A stretch of DNA of 29,852 nt from Thiobacillus denitrificans (GTDB lineage Bacteria > Pseudomonadota > Gammaproteobacteria > Burkholderiales > Thiobacillaceae). The position numbers and the translations under genes were made by a program. Positions 8,927-17,584 of this stretch are shown here, one piece after another (position 1 is the first letter of the stretch; each line of letters starts with the position of its first letter). The stretch covers positions 1-29,852 of the forward strand of contig DILD01000019.1 in the NCBI GenBank assembly GCA_002424845.1, in the 5' to 3' direction. Under the pieces are notes generated by a model that saw nothing but the letters and a program-made list of their open reading frames with translations, did no database searches and had not been told where the DNA came from.

Positions 8927-9322
8927 TCAAATCGAAACAGGCGGTTCCAGCCATGTTTGCAATGTGGCGCGCAACTGCTCTTCCTGCACCGGCAGCGTCA
9001 AGGCGGCATCGATGCGCAGGCGGGCGCGGACCTTGTCGAGCACGGCCTGGTGGGCGGCTTCGTAGAACACCAGGATGCGGGTGTTGGGCGAGCTTTGCGC
9101 CGCGGCCAGCAGGGATTCGAGGTTGGAGAGGCGGTCGCGGAAATCGGTCTGGTGGTAGAAGTCGGCGACGATGACGGCCGGCGGGGATTTTCGCAGCAGG
9201 CTGATGGCCTTGCGTTCGGACCATTCGGTGACGACGGTGTAGCCCAATTCCTGATACAGCTTTTTGTAGCCGGCCGTGCCGATGAAGGCATTGACCATGA
9301 GCAGGCTGGGGGCCGAACTCAT
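8927..9322 (-). CDS. Pseudo-receiver domain protein coupled to topA
   Basis: The 131-residue protein has the alternating pattern of a CheY-like receiver: SLLMVNAFIG (strand 1), AVIVADF (strand 3, D54 in the phosphoacceptor place) and RILVFYEAA (strand 4). The N-terminal acidic pair is absent (VNA instead of DD), and the usual Lys-Pro after strand 5 reads LP, so normal phosphorylation chemistry is unlikely. There is no output domain. Its ATG overlaps the topA TGA (ATGA at 9319-9322), implying translational coupling. A truncated second copy lies at 6859-7040. Function is unknown; a protein-interaction role is a guess. Confidence 0.75.
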   Translation of the reverse strand: MSSAPSLLMVNAFIGTAGYKKLYQELGYTVVTEWSERKAISLLRKSPPAVIVADFYHQTDFRDRLSNLESLLAAAQSSPNTRILVFYEAAHQAVLDKVRARLRIDAALTLPVQEEQLRATLQTWLEPPVSI

Positions 9323-11895
9323 GCCGCGGCTTTTTTGCTGGCCGGCTTCTTCGTTTTGGCGGGCGCCTTTTTGGTTGTTGCCTTTTTCGCGGCGGGCTTC
9401 TTCGGCTTCTCGTCAGCGTCGGCGGCTTTTGCTTTCTTCGTCGCCGCAGGCTTGGTTGCGGCCTTTTTCACCGGCTTCTTGGCCGGGCCCTTGGCCGCGC
9501 GCGCGGCAATCAGGCCGAGCGCCTCGTCCAGCGTGATTTCTTCCGGCGTGATGTCCTTGGGCAGGGTGGCGTTGGTGCTGCCGTGCTTCACGTAGGGGCC
9601 ATAGCGACCGCTGCGCACGGTGATGTCCTTGCCATCGTCCGGGTGCGGGCCCAGGGTTTTCAGCACCGAGGCGGCCGAGTCGCCGCCGCGCGCCGCGCGT
9701 TCCATGACCAGCACTTCAAGCGCGCGCGGCAGGTCGATTTCATACACGCTGTCGGTCTTGGGGATCGACTTGAACTTGCCGTCGTGCAGCAGATACGGTC
9801 CGAAGCGGCCGTTGTTGGCGACGATGGGCAGGCCGGTGGTCGGGTGATGCCCTACTTCGCGCGGCAGCGAAAGGAATTTGAGCGCCAGTTCGAGCGTGGC
9901 GCTTTCCAGTGGAATCTCTTTCGGCCACGAGGCGCGGCGCGGTTTCGGCGCCTTCTTGTCTTCCGGCATCTCGCCGATCTGTACATAGGGGCCGAAGCGG
10001 CCGGACAGCAGCTTGATGTCGAGGCCGCTGGCCGGGTCCTGGCCGAGGATGTTGTCGCCCTCTGCGGTGGCGGCGTGCAGCGGCCGTGTGTAATCGCATT
10101 CCGGATAGCCGGAACAGCCGATGAAGAGGCCGCGCTTGCTGGCTTGCATGAATAGCGGCTTGCCGCACTTGGGGCAGGCTTCCAGAATCGGACAGCCGCG
10201 CTCGACGCCCTGCTTGGCTTTCAGGTCGCCGTCGAATTCGCTCCAGAATTCGCCCAGCAGGCGCGTCCACACCCGTTTGCCGTTCGAGACGTCGTCGAGC
10301 TTGTCTTCCAGCCTGGCCGTGAAGTCGTAGTCGACGTAGTGGCTGAAATGGCGGGTGAGAAAGCAGTTGACCAGGCGGCCGATATCGGTCGGCTGAAAGC
10401 GCTTCTTCTCCAGCAGCACGTACTCACGGTCCTGCAGGGTGGTAATGATGCTGGCGTAGGTGGAGGGCCGGCCGATGCCATATTCCTCCAGCGTTTTCAC
10501 CAGGGAGGCCTCGGTAAAGCGCGGCGGCGGTTGCGTGAAATGCTGCTCGCCGTAGAGACGATCCACTGGCAGGGTTTCGCCTTCGGTGAGCGCGGGTAAT
10601 TTGGATTCGCCTTCCTCGTCCTCGTCGTCCTGGTACACCGCCAGGAAGCCGGCGAAGGCCAGCGTTTGACCGGTGGCGCGGAAGGTGCCCTCGCCCACCG
10701 TGATGTCGGCGGCGACGGTGTCGAACTGCGCGGGTGTCATCTGGCAGGAAACGGTGCGTTTCCAGATCAGTTCGTAGAGCCGTGCCTGATCCTGTGTCAA
10801 AAATGACTTCACGGCCTCGGGTGTGCGCATGACCGAGGTCGGGCGCACGGCTTCGTGCGCTTCCTGCGCGTTCTTGGTCTTGGCCTTGTAGGCGATCGCG
10901 GCAGGCGGCAGAAACGCCTTGTCGAAGTTGGCGCCCACATACTTGCGAATGTCCGTAATGGCTTCCTGCGCCAGGTTGACCGAGTCGGTTCGCATGTAGG
11001 TGATGAGGCCGACCGGGCCTTCGCCGAGATCGATGCCTTCGTACAGCTGCTGGGCGGTGCGCATGACGCGATCCGTGGTCATGCCGAGCTGGCGTACCCC
11101 GGCCTGCTGCAGGGTCGAGGTGGTGAACGGCGCGCCGGGATGGCGGGCGCGGCGCTTCTTCTCGATGCGCATCACGCGGGCGTCTTTTTCTTCCAGCGTC
11201 GCCAGCCATTCCTTGCTGCGTGCTTCGTGCTCGACCGTGAACTGTTCGAGCTTCTCGCCCTTGAAGTGGGTGAGTTTGGCGACGAAGGGCTGCGCGCCCT
11301 TGTGCGTGTCGAGGTGCAACGTCCAGTATTCGCGCGGCACGAAGGCTTCGATCTCGAGCTCGCGCTCGACGATCATGCGCAAGGCCGGCGATTGCACGCG
11401 GCCGGCGGAGAGGCCGGGGCTGATTTTTTTCCACAACAGCGGCGACAGGTTGAAACCGACCAGATAGTCCAGCGCGCGCCGCGCCTGCTGCGCGTCGACC
11501 AGATCGGTCGCGATCTCGCGCGGATGGCGCACGGCATCCTGGATGGCGGATTCGGTGATCTCGTAGAAGGCCACGCGCTTCATGGGCGTCTTGACCTTGC
11601 GCTCTTTGAGGATTTCGCTGATGTGCCAGGAAATCGCCTCGCCTTCGCGGTCCGGGTCGGTTGCCAGCAGCACTTCGTCGGCTTTCCTGGCGGCTTTGAC
11701 GATGGCCTCGACGTGCTTGGCGTTGCGCTCGATGACCTGGTATTTCATGCTGAAATTTTCGGTATCGACCGCGCCGGTTTTCGGCTCCAGGTCGCGCACG
11801 TGGCCGTAGCTGGCGAGGATGTCGTAATCGGGGCCGAGATATTTCTTCAGCGATTTGGATTTGGACGGCGATTCGACAATGACGAGTTTGGACAT
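9319..11895 (-). CDS. topA: DNA topoisomerase I (type IA)
   Basis: TopA relaxes negative supercoils through a transient 5'-phosphotyrosine bond. The Toprim domain opens KLVIVESPSKS, with DPDREGE at 80-86 for Mg binding. The catalytic tyrosine is Y300 in ITYMRTDS, and EEYGIGRPSTYASI is at 471-483. A single four-Cys zinc ribbon (C574, C577, C594, C600) is followed by three GR(F/Y)GPY repeats at 632, 696 and 763. The tail from 801 to 858 is almost pure Lys, Ala, Pro and Thr, resembling histone-H1-like tails and probably binding DNA non-specifically. The 858 residues are normal for betaproteobacteria. It lies 9 nt after the smg stop without an obvious Shine-Dalgarno and overlaps the pseudo-receiver gene. 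Confidence 0.97.
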   Translation of the reverse strand: MSKLVIVESPSKSKSLKKYLGPDYDILASYGHVRDLEPKTGAVDTENFSMKYQVIERNAKHVEAIVKAARKADEVLLATDPDREGEAISWHISEILKERKVKTPMKRVAFYEITESAIQDAVRHPREIATDLVDAQQARRALDYLVGFNLSPLLWKKISPGLSAGRVQSPALRMIVERELEIEAFVPREYWTLHLDTHKGAQPFVAKLTHFKGEKLEQFTVEHEARSKEWLATLEEKDARVMRIEKKRRARHPGAPFTTSTLQQAGVRQLGMTTDRVMRTAQQLYEGIDLGEGPVGLITYMRTDSVNLAQEAITDIRKYVGANFDKAFLPPAAIAYKAKTKNAQEAHEAVRPTSVMRTPEAVKSFLTQDQARLYELIWKRTVSCQMTPAQFDTVAADITVGEGTFRATGQTLAFAGFLAVYQDDEDEEGESKLPALTEGETLPVDRLYGEQHFTQPPPRFTEASLVKTLEEYGIGRPSTYASIITTLQDREYVLLEKKRFQPTDIGRLVNCFLTRHFSHYVDYDFTARLEDKLDDVSNGKRVWTRLLGEFWSEFDGDLKAKQGVERGCPILEACPKCGKPLFMQASKRGLFIGCSGYPECDYTRPLHAATAEGDNILGQDPASGLDIKLLSGRFGPYVQIGEMPEDKKAPKPRRASWPKEIPLESATLELALKFLSLPREVGHHPTTGLPIVANNGRFGPYLLHDGKFKSIPKTDSVYEIDLPRALEVLVMERAARGGDSAASVLKTLGPHPDDGKDITVRSGRYGPYVKHGSTNATLPKDITPEEITLDEALGLIAARAAKGPAKKPVKKAATKPAATKKAKAADADEKPKKPAAKKATTKKAPAKTKKPASKKAAA

Positions 11896-11904
11896 TTTGT
11901 GGGA

Positions 11905-12351
11905 TTAGTGCAGACGTCCTGGCTCGTGATTCAGCAGCATGTCTTCCAGGTGGGTGAAGTGCTCGATCAGGCCGCGGCTCCACAGCACGATCAGGGTCAT
12001 CCAGCGCACGTGTTCGGGTTCGATGTCTTCGCCGCCCAGCGCCATCAGGCCCGAAATCACCCACTCGCGCGACTCGGGGTCGATCACTTCCGCGCTGATC
12101 AGATAGGCCAGTTCGTTGCGGCAGGCGTCGTTCAGGCGTTCCAGCTCTTCGGGGGCGTAATGGCGGTCAAAGGCCAGCGCCAGCCGTTCATGCGTGGCGC
12201 TGGCGGTCAGGTTGGCATACCAGTCGAGCGCGGCGTTGATGTCGGCTTCCTCGAAGCCGGCGGCAAACAGGCGCTTTTCCAGCGCATCGCGATCGGGCGC
12301 CAGTTCCGCCATGCGGAAGCTTTCGTAGAGATAAACCAGGATGTCGAGCAT
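11905..12351 (-). CDS. smg: Smg family protein (DUF494)
   Basis: The 148-residue protein starts MLDILVYLYESF and matches the DUF494/Smg family, conserved next to dprA/smf in many proteobacteria. The sequence is acidic and mostly helical, with no membrane segment or known catalytic motif. Its molecular role is not established. The ATG at 12351 is chosen over the longer frame because it fits the conserved N-terminus and lies four nt after the dprA stop. The position between dprA and topA is a familiar arrangement, possibly only cotranscription. Confidence 0.9.
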   Translation of the reverse strand: MLDILVYLYESFRMAELAPDRDALEKRLFAAGFEEADINAALDWYANLTASATHERLALAFDRHYAPEELERLNDACRNELAYLISAEVIDPESREWVISGLMALGGEDIEPEHVRWMTLIVLWSRGLIEHFTHLEDMLLNHEPGRLH

Positions 12352-12355
12352 AGTG

Positions 12356-13414
12356 TCAGTGAATTTTTTGGTAACGCCCGCCGGGCAAGGACGCGATTCG
12401 ACCTTCCAGTTCAAGCGTCAACAGCTTCGCTGAAAGCGCATCCAGCGTCAACCCGGTTCTTTGAGCCAGGGTGTCGGACGTGGTCGGCGCGCCATCCAGC
12501 GCGTCCAGCACCGGGTCTGATAGGGTTTCGGCCAGCACAGGCGGTGACAGCCGCTGCTGCCAGGCCAGCTCGTCGAGAATGTCGGCGGCGGACTCCACCA
12601 GTTTGGCGCCCTGCTTGATCAGGGCATGGCAGCCGCGCGAAAGCGGGGAGTGGATTGAACCGGGAATGGCGAACACATCGCGTCCCTGCTCGGTGGCCAC
12701 GCGCGCGGTGATCAGCGAACCGCTGTTGGGCGCGGCTTCCACCACCAGCACCCCGCGACTCAGACCGCTGATGAGGCGATTGCGGCGCGGAAAATGGCCC
12801 GGCAAGGGGGCCGTGCCGAGCGGAAACTCGGACACGATCAGTCCGCTTTCGGCCAGCTGGTGCGCCAGCGCCTTGTTGCGCGCGGGGTAGATGCGGTCGA
12901 GCCCGGTGCCAATGATGGCGATACTGGATCCGGCGCCGGCCAGGCCGCCGCGATGCGCGGCTGCGTCGATGCCGAGCGCCAGGCCGCTGATGATGGTTAG
13001 CCCGGCGTCGGACAGGGCCAGGGCGAACGCTTCGGCATCGCGCATGCCTTGCGGGGTGGCATTGCGGCTGCCGACGATGCCGAATGCGGGCTGCGCCAAC
13101 AACGCCCGTCGACCCTTGCAATACAGCATGGCGGGCGGGTCGGCGATTTCCAGCAGGGTTTTCGGATAGTCCTCGTCCGCCAGTGTCATCAGGCTGTTGC
13201 CGGGCTGGGCCAGCCAGGTGTGTGCGGCCTCCATCAGGGCCGGATCGGGTTCGGCCAGCAGCGCGTCGCACAGGGCGGCGGACAGGTGTGCCTTGAGCGC
13301 ACTGCGTCCCGAAGCCAAAACGGCCTCCGGAGAACCGAAGGCCGTCAACAGGCGGATCAGACTGGTGTTGCCGACGCCGGGGGCAAGGGCCAGGCGCAGC
13401 CAGGGGTCAAGCAC
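12356..13414 (-). CDS. dprA: DNA-processing protein DprA (Smf)
   Basis: DprA binds incoming single-stranded DNA during natural transformation and loads RecA; it is also kept in bacteria not known to be competent. The 352-residue product has a helical N-terminus with a GVGNTSLIRLL segment. The Rossmann core shows FGIVGSRNATPQG, SGLALGIDAAAHRGGL and PRRNRLISGLSRGVLVVEA. A C-terminal winged-helix-like region follows (LAQRTGLTLDALSAKLLTLE). The start is GTG at 13414, 23 nt after the LysM gene stop. No strong Shine-Dalgarno is seen, which suggests coupling within the operon. Confidence 0.95.
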   Translation of the reverse strand: MLDPWLRLALAPGVGNTSLIRLLTAFGSPEAVLASGRSALKAHLSAALCDALLAEPDPALMEAAHTWLAQPGNSLMTLADEDYPKTLLEIADPPAMLYCKGRRALLAQPAFGIVGSRNATPQGMRDAEAFALALSDAGLTIISGLALGIDAAAHRGGLAGAGSSIAIIGTGLDRIYPARNKALAHQLAESGLIVSEFPLGTAPLPGHFPRRNRLISGLSRGVLVVEAAPNSGSLITARVATEQGRDVFAIPGSIHSPLSRGCHALIKQGAKLVESAADILDELAWQQRLSPPVLAETLSDPVLDALDGAPTTSDTLAQRTGLTLDALSAKLLTLELEGRIASLPGGRYQKIH

Positions 13415-13437
13415 GCTCGATGCGCCGGTTGTGAGAT

Positions 13438-14628
13438 TCAGGGGTTCGTGACCGTATCGAGCAGGTATACCGGCCCATCGGACTGCATGATCAGCGCGTA
13501 GGACACGCGGTCGAACACGCGGTAAACCATCACCAGGCCGCTGCGCGCATCGGGCAGTTTGATGGTGTTGCCGTTATGAACGCCCAGACAGGTGCTGCGG
13601 AAGGCGCTGTGCATATCGGCGATCTGATCGTAGGTCACCTTGCCGTTCTCTTTCAGGCAGCGCACATCGCTGTAGAGCCAGGCGCCGTCGTAGGGGACGG
13701 CCTTGCTGTTTCCATTGACCCAGGTCATGCGCTCTTTTTCATCCTGGGTGAGCGTGACCGCCCGCCCTTCGCGGAGCACGGCGAGCACATGGCCGGGCTC
13801 GAGGCCGTCACGGCTGCCGCGGTTGAGGACCACGGTCTGGTAGCGTCCGCTATCGGTCAATCCGCCGTAGGCGGAAATGATGCGGCCGCGGATTTTGGCT
13901 TCGGGCGCGTGCGGCAGGTATTCAAAGGTGGTGCTGTCATCCGCTTTCACCAGTTTGTCCTTGGGCAGGATTTCCTGGACCGATTGCGTAATGCGGATTT
14001 TTTGTGGCCCGCCTTCCACCAAGGTGCGCGCATCGCCCAGGTATTCCACTTCATGGCCCAGCACTTCGCCGGTTTCCGGGTCCTTGAGCGCCTTGCCGGG
14101 ACGCAGGATGTTCCAGTTGGTGACCCCCGGCGCGCCGCCGGTGGCAAACGCGTCCTCACCCGCGCCCAGCACCACGCGCTCGGTGTTGCTGCCCAGAATG
14201 AAGGGGGCGCTATCGAGCGCGCCTTGCGGGACGACGCGCGGCTGGGACAGGAAGGGGTGAATTGCGCGAATCGGGATAGCCGGGATGGTCTCGCGCTCGA
14301 TGCTGGTCACGCGAACGCCGGGCGACAGCTTGACCGTTTGCATGTCATCGCCGCTCTTGACCAGGGACAGTCGGGGTTCCTTTCCGCTGCGGTCGAGCAC
14401 GATGAGGTCGCCTGGATAAATCCGGTGCGGGTTCCTGATGTCGTCGCGATTCAGTTTCCAGATTTGCGGCCAGCGCCACGGATCCTTGAGGAAACGGGCG
14501 GAAATATCCCACAGGGTGTCGCCCTTGACGACGACATACGTGTCGGGCGCGTTGTCCTGCAGCTTGATCGTGTCGGCCAGCGCGGGCATGGCCAGCAGCA
14601 GGGCGAGTGAAACAACGAGTTGACGCAC
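13438..14628 (-). CDS. Exported LysM-domain protein
   Basis: The product starts with a signal peptide (RQLVVSLALLLAMPALAD, cleavage near residue 19), followed by one LysM domain (YVVVKGDTLWDIS to IYPGDLIVLD, about residues 32-80) that should bind peptidoglycan. The remaining 300 residues are beta-rich and recognised only as the conserved partner of dprA in betaproteobacteria. I chose the GTG at 14628 (396 residues) over the ATG at 14643 because GGAGGG lies seven nt before it, while the ATG overlaps that ribosome-binding site. It is the first gene of the operon leading through dprA, smg and topA, and is divergent from def. It is probably periplasmic. Confidence 0.88.
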   Translation of the reverse strand: MRQLVVSLALLLAMPALADTIKLQDNAPDTYVVVKGDTLWDISARFLKDPWRWPQIWKLNRDDIRNPHRIYPGDLIVLDRSGKEPRLSLVKSGDDMQTVKLSPGVRVTSIERETIPAIPIRAIHPFLSQPRVVPQGALDSAPFILGSNTERVVLGAGEDAFATGGAPGVTNWNILRPGKALKDPETGEVLGHEVEYLGDARTLVEGGPQKIRITQSVQEILPKDKLVKADDSTTFEYLPHAPEAKIRGRIISAYGGLTDSGRYQTVVLNRGSRDGLEPGHVLAVLREGRAVTLTQDEKERMTWVNGNSKAVPYDGAWLYSDVRCLKENGKVTYDQIADMHSAFRSTCLGVHNGNTIKLPDARSGLVMVYRVFDRVSYALIMQSDGPVYLLDTVTNP

Positions 14629-14791
14629 GGGGAAACCCTCCATTTAGACCTTGTCTAACACCGCATTGAAATAGATATACTGTGCGCCTAGCTAACGGTT
14701 ATTCGCCGCCTTATATTTAGCGCTGCACGCCATTTAGACGCAGATTTTGCATCAAAGTGTGCGCCCAGCCCATTCATTCGTAAAGATTTTT
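14629..14791 (+). promoter_or_regulatory. Divergent promoter region between LysM gene and def
   Basis: The 163-nt gap must drive transcription both ways. It contains the inverted repeat TTAGAC-CTT-GTCTAA (14644-14658), a second CATTTAGAC at 14731-14739 repeating 14641-14649, and a weak plus-strand pair TTGTCT (14651) and TATACT (14676) with a long 19-nt spacer. Which elements are functional cannot be decided by eye. Confidence 0.35.
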
Positions 14792-15325
14792 ATGGCAAGA
14801 CTCGACATTCTGCATTATCCGGATGCGCGCCTGCACACGGTAGCCAAGCCCGTGCAGGCGGTGGATGCGCGCATCCGCACGCTGATCGACGACATGGCTG
14901 AAACCATGTATACCGCGCCCGGCATCGGTCTCGCGGCCACTCAGGTCAATGTTCATGAGCGCGTGATTGTCATCGACATTTCAGAAACGCACGACGAGCT
15001 TCGCGTGTTCATCAACCCCGAAATCATCGCCCAGTCCGGTCGCGAGGAAAGCGAGGAAGGCTGCCTGTCGGTGCCCGGCATTTTCGACAAGGTCCAGCGT
15101 GCCGAGCGTGTCACCGTGCGCGCGCTCGATCGCGAGGGCAAGCCGTTCGAGCTCAAGGCCGACGGCCTGCTGGCAGTGTGTATCCAGCATGAAATGGACC
15201 ATCTGGTGGGCAAGGTGTTCGTGGATTATCTGTCCAGCCTCAAGCGCAACCGCATCAAGTCGAAACTGCTCAAGCAGGCGCGTGAGCATCGTCCCGACGC
15301 TCCGCCGCAGCGCGCGTCGCTCTGA
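14792..15325 (+). CDS. def: Peptide deformylase
   Basis: Def removes the formyl group from the initiator methionine of new proteins, using an iron or zinc ion. All three signature motifs are present in the 177-residue product: GIGLAATQ (44-51), EGCLSVPG with metal ligand C91, and QHEMDHLVG with ligands H133 and H137 and catalytic E134. The ATG at 14792 gives the normal N-terminus ARLDILHYPD. The longer frame from 14747 adds unconserved residues. It is followed five nt later by fmt, whose product adds the same formyl group, so the two enzymes of the formyl-methionine cycle are made together. Confidence 0.97.
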   Translation: MARLDILHYPDARLHTVAKPVQAVDARIRTLIDDMAETMYTAPGIGLAATQVNVHERVIVIDISETHDELRVFINPEIIAQSGREESEEGCLSVPGIFDKVQRAERVTVRALDREGKPFELKADGLLAVCIQHEMDHLVGKVFVDYLSSLKRNRIKSKLLKQAREHRPDAPPQRASL

Positions 15326-15330
15326 GCACG

Positions 15331-16251
15331 ATGCGTATTGTCTTTGCCGGCACGCCGGCTTTTGCGGCCGCGTCGCTCGATGCCCTGGCGGATGCCGGGC
15401 ATGACATCGTTCTGGTTCTGACGCAGCCCGATCGTCCCGCCGGCCGTGGCATGAAACTGACGCCCAGCGCGGTCAAGCAGGCGGCCCTGGCGCGCGGCTT
15501 GCCGCTGGATCAGCCTGCCAGCCTGAAAACGCCCGAGGCGCAAGCCGGACTGCGTGATGCGAATGCCGATGTCATGGTGGTTGCGGCGTATGGATTGATT
15601 TTGCCGCAGGCGGTGCTCGACTTGCCGCGTTTCGGCTGCCTCAACATTCACGCTTCGCTGCTGCCGCGCTGGCGCGGCGCGGCCCCAATCCAGCGCGCGA
15701 TCCTGGCGGGCGACACGGAAACCGGCATTACCATCATGCAAATGGACGCGGGCCTCGATACCGGGGCGATGCTGACCCAAACGCCGGTGCCGATTCTGGA
15801 AACCGACACCGCCGTCAGCCTGCACGACACGCTGGCGGCGGCGGGCGCCCGTGCCATCGTGGCGGCGCTGGCGGACTATTCCACCCTGGTGCCCCGGGCG
15901 CAGGATGACCGCCTGGCCACTTACGCCGCCAAGCTCAGTAAAGAAGAGGCACAGCTGGACTGGCGCCAGCCTGCCGAAATTCTCGCGCGTGCGGTGCGTG
16001 CCTACAATCCGGCACCGGGGGCGTGGACGCTGCTGGACGGCGCGCCGCTGAAAATCTGGGCGGCGCAGGCCTGTGCGGAAAGCGGTCAACCGGGCGAGGT
16101 GCTTCATGCCGAGGCGGATCGTCTGGTGGTTGCCTGCGGCGGCGGCGCGCTGAGCCTGCAGACGCTGCAGCCGGCGGGCAGCAAGCGAATGGCCGTGGCC
16201 GCGTTTCTCGCCGGGCATCCGCTACAGCCGGGCACCCGTTTGGGCCGCTGA
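15331..16251 (+). CDS. fmt: Methionyl-tRNA formyltransferase
   Basis: Fmt transfers a formyl group from 10-formyl-tetrahydrofolate to Met-tRNA(fMet). The 306-residue protein starts MRIVFAGTPAFAAASLDAL. The catalytic triad region is N105 and H107 in LNIHASLLPRWRGAAPI and D143 in MDAGLDTGAML. The C-terminal OB-like tRNA-binding domain begins near residue 205. Length and motifs are typical. The ATG lies five nt after the def stop. Confidence 0.97.
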   Translation: MRIVFAGTPAFAAASLDALADAGHDIVLVLTQPDRPAGRGMKLTPSAVKQAALARGLPLDQPASLKTPEAQAGLRDANADVMVVAAYGLILPQAVLDLPRFGCLNIHASLLPRWRGAAPIQRAILAGDTETGITIMQMDAGLDTGAMLTQTPVPILETDTAVSLHDTLAAAGARAIVAALADYSTLVPRAQDDRLATYAAKLSKEEAQLDWRQPAEILARAVRAYNPAPGAWTLLDGAPLKIWAAQACAESGQPGEVLHAEADRLVVACGGGALSLQTLQPAGSKRMAVAAFLAGHPLQPGTRLGR

Positions 16252-16327
16252 GACCCTGCTATCATCCGCCGCTTGTCGTTGCGGCCGGAATCCCATGAAT
16301 CAACCGATGGATCGGGCATGACCCACT

Positions 16328-17584
16328 ATGCGTAATCTGCAAAAACTGGCCGCGGGCGCACTTGAGGAAGTGCTGGACGGTGCGGCGCTGCACCAGGTGC
16401 TGCCGCACCGTTTGCAGCATCTGGACACCCCGGGTGAGCGTGGGGCGCTGCAGGACATCGTCTATGGCAGCCTGCGCTGGCTCGGGCGCCTGGACGCCTG
16501 GCTGGACGCGCTGCTGGAACGGCCGCTGACCGATCCGCAACTCGGCTGGTTGCTGCGCGTGGCCATTTATCAACTTGCCTATACGCGTGCGCCGGCACAC
16601 GCCGTCGTGCACAACGCAGTCAATGCCGCTGGCGAAGGCTGGCGGCGCGGACTGGCCAATGCGGTGTTGCGCAATTTTCAGCGGCGTCGCGCCGAACTGG
16701 AAAAAATGGCCGATGAGCAGCCCGCTGGCCGCTGGTCGCATCCGGACTGGTGGATCGCCAAACTGCAAGTCCAGCACCCCGGGAACTGGCAAGCCATTCT
16801 CGAAGCCAGCCTGCTGCATCCGCCCTTCACCCTGCGCGTGAATCGCCGTCAGGGTGACGCAGCGGCCTATTTGCAGCGTCTCGCCGAAGCCGGTTTGCCC
16901 GCGCGCCAAACCGGTCCGGACGCCGTGACGCTGGACAAGGCGGTCGCGGTGCACGCCTTGCCCGGCTTCGACGCAGGTCATGTGTCGGTACAGGATGCCG
17001 GCGCGCAGTGGGCAGCCCGCCTGCTGGATGCGCAGCCGGGTGAGCGCGTGCTCGATGCCTGTGCTGCGCCAGGTGGCAAGACCGGCCATATTCTGGAGCG
17101 TGCGGACGTTGACCTGATTGCGCTCGATGTCGATGCTGCGCGCCTGGCGCGAGTACAGGAAAACCTTGACCGGTTAACGCTTTCCGCCACGCTGGTACAG
17201 GGCGACGCGGCGCAGCCCGATGCCTGGTGGGATGGCCGGCCCTTTGATCGCATCCTGGCCGACGTGCCGTGCAGCGCCTCCGGTGTGGTGCGCCGCAATC
17301 CGGATATCAAGTGGTTGCGCCGCCCTGAAGATATCGCCCGGTTTGCCGGGCAGCAGGCCGACATGCTGGCGTCGCTCTGGCGACTGCTGGCCCCGGGTGG
17401 TACATTGCTTTACGCGACCTGCTCGATATTCCATGAAGAAAATGACGGGCAGATACGCGCATTCATGACGCGCCACGCGGGAGAGGCCGAACGCTGTCCG
17501 CTTCCAGAATCCTTATCCGACGGGTCGTTGTTGCCTGATGCCGAGCATGATGGTTTTTTTTACGCCCTGCTGCGCAAGATCTGA
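16328..17584 (+). CDS. rsmB: 16S rRNA (cytosine-967-C5)-methyltransferase RsmB
   Basis: RsmB (Sun/Fmu) methylates C967 of 16S rRNA using S-adenosylmethionine. Residues 1-140 form the NusB-like RNA-binding domain (GERGALQDIVYGSLRWLGRL). The methyltransferase domain has the SAM-binding loop LDACAAPGGKTGHILE (about 240-255), the motif IV DVPCSASG with C315, and the catalytic-type TCS motif with C365. The 418 residues are normal. The stop lies inside the start of the next gene. It follows fmt after 76 nt, in the classical def-fmt-rsmB order. Confidence 0.96.
   Translation: MRNLQKLAAGALEEVLDGAALHQVLPHRLQHLDTPGERGALQDIVYGSLRWLGRLDAWLDALLERPLTDPQLGWLLRVAIYQLAYTRAPAHAVVHNAVNAAGEGWRRGLANAVLRNFQRRRAELEKMADEQPAGRWSHPDWWIAKLQVQHPGNWQAILEASLLHPPFTLRVNRRQGDAAAYLQRLAEAGLPARQTGPDAVTLDKAVAVHALPGFDAGHVSVQDAGAQWAARLLDAQPGERVLDACAAPGGKTGHILERADVDLIALDVDAARLARVQENLDRLTLSATLVQGDAAQPDAWWDGRPFDRILADVPCSASGVVRRNPDIKWLRRPEDIARFAGQQADMLASLWRLLAPGGTLLYATCSIFHEENDGQIRAFMTRHAGEAERCPLPESLSDGSLLPDAEHDGFFYALLRKI

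Noticed and set aside
8906..9595. Plus-strand 229-codon frame with a hydrophobic C-terminus that looks like a membrane protein
   Set aside because: The hydrophobic stretch is the antisense of the Lys/Ala-rich topA tail (AAG and GCC codons read as CTT and GGC); not a real gene.
10424..12064. Long frames opposite or alongside topA and smg (minus-strand 10424-12064, plus-strand 10855-12618)
   Set aside because: Arg/Gly-rich or low-information translations produced by GC-rich third positions of topA, smg and dprA; no start context or domain.
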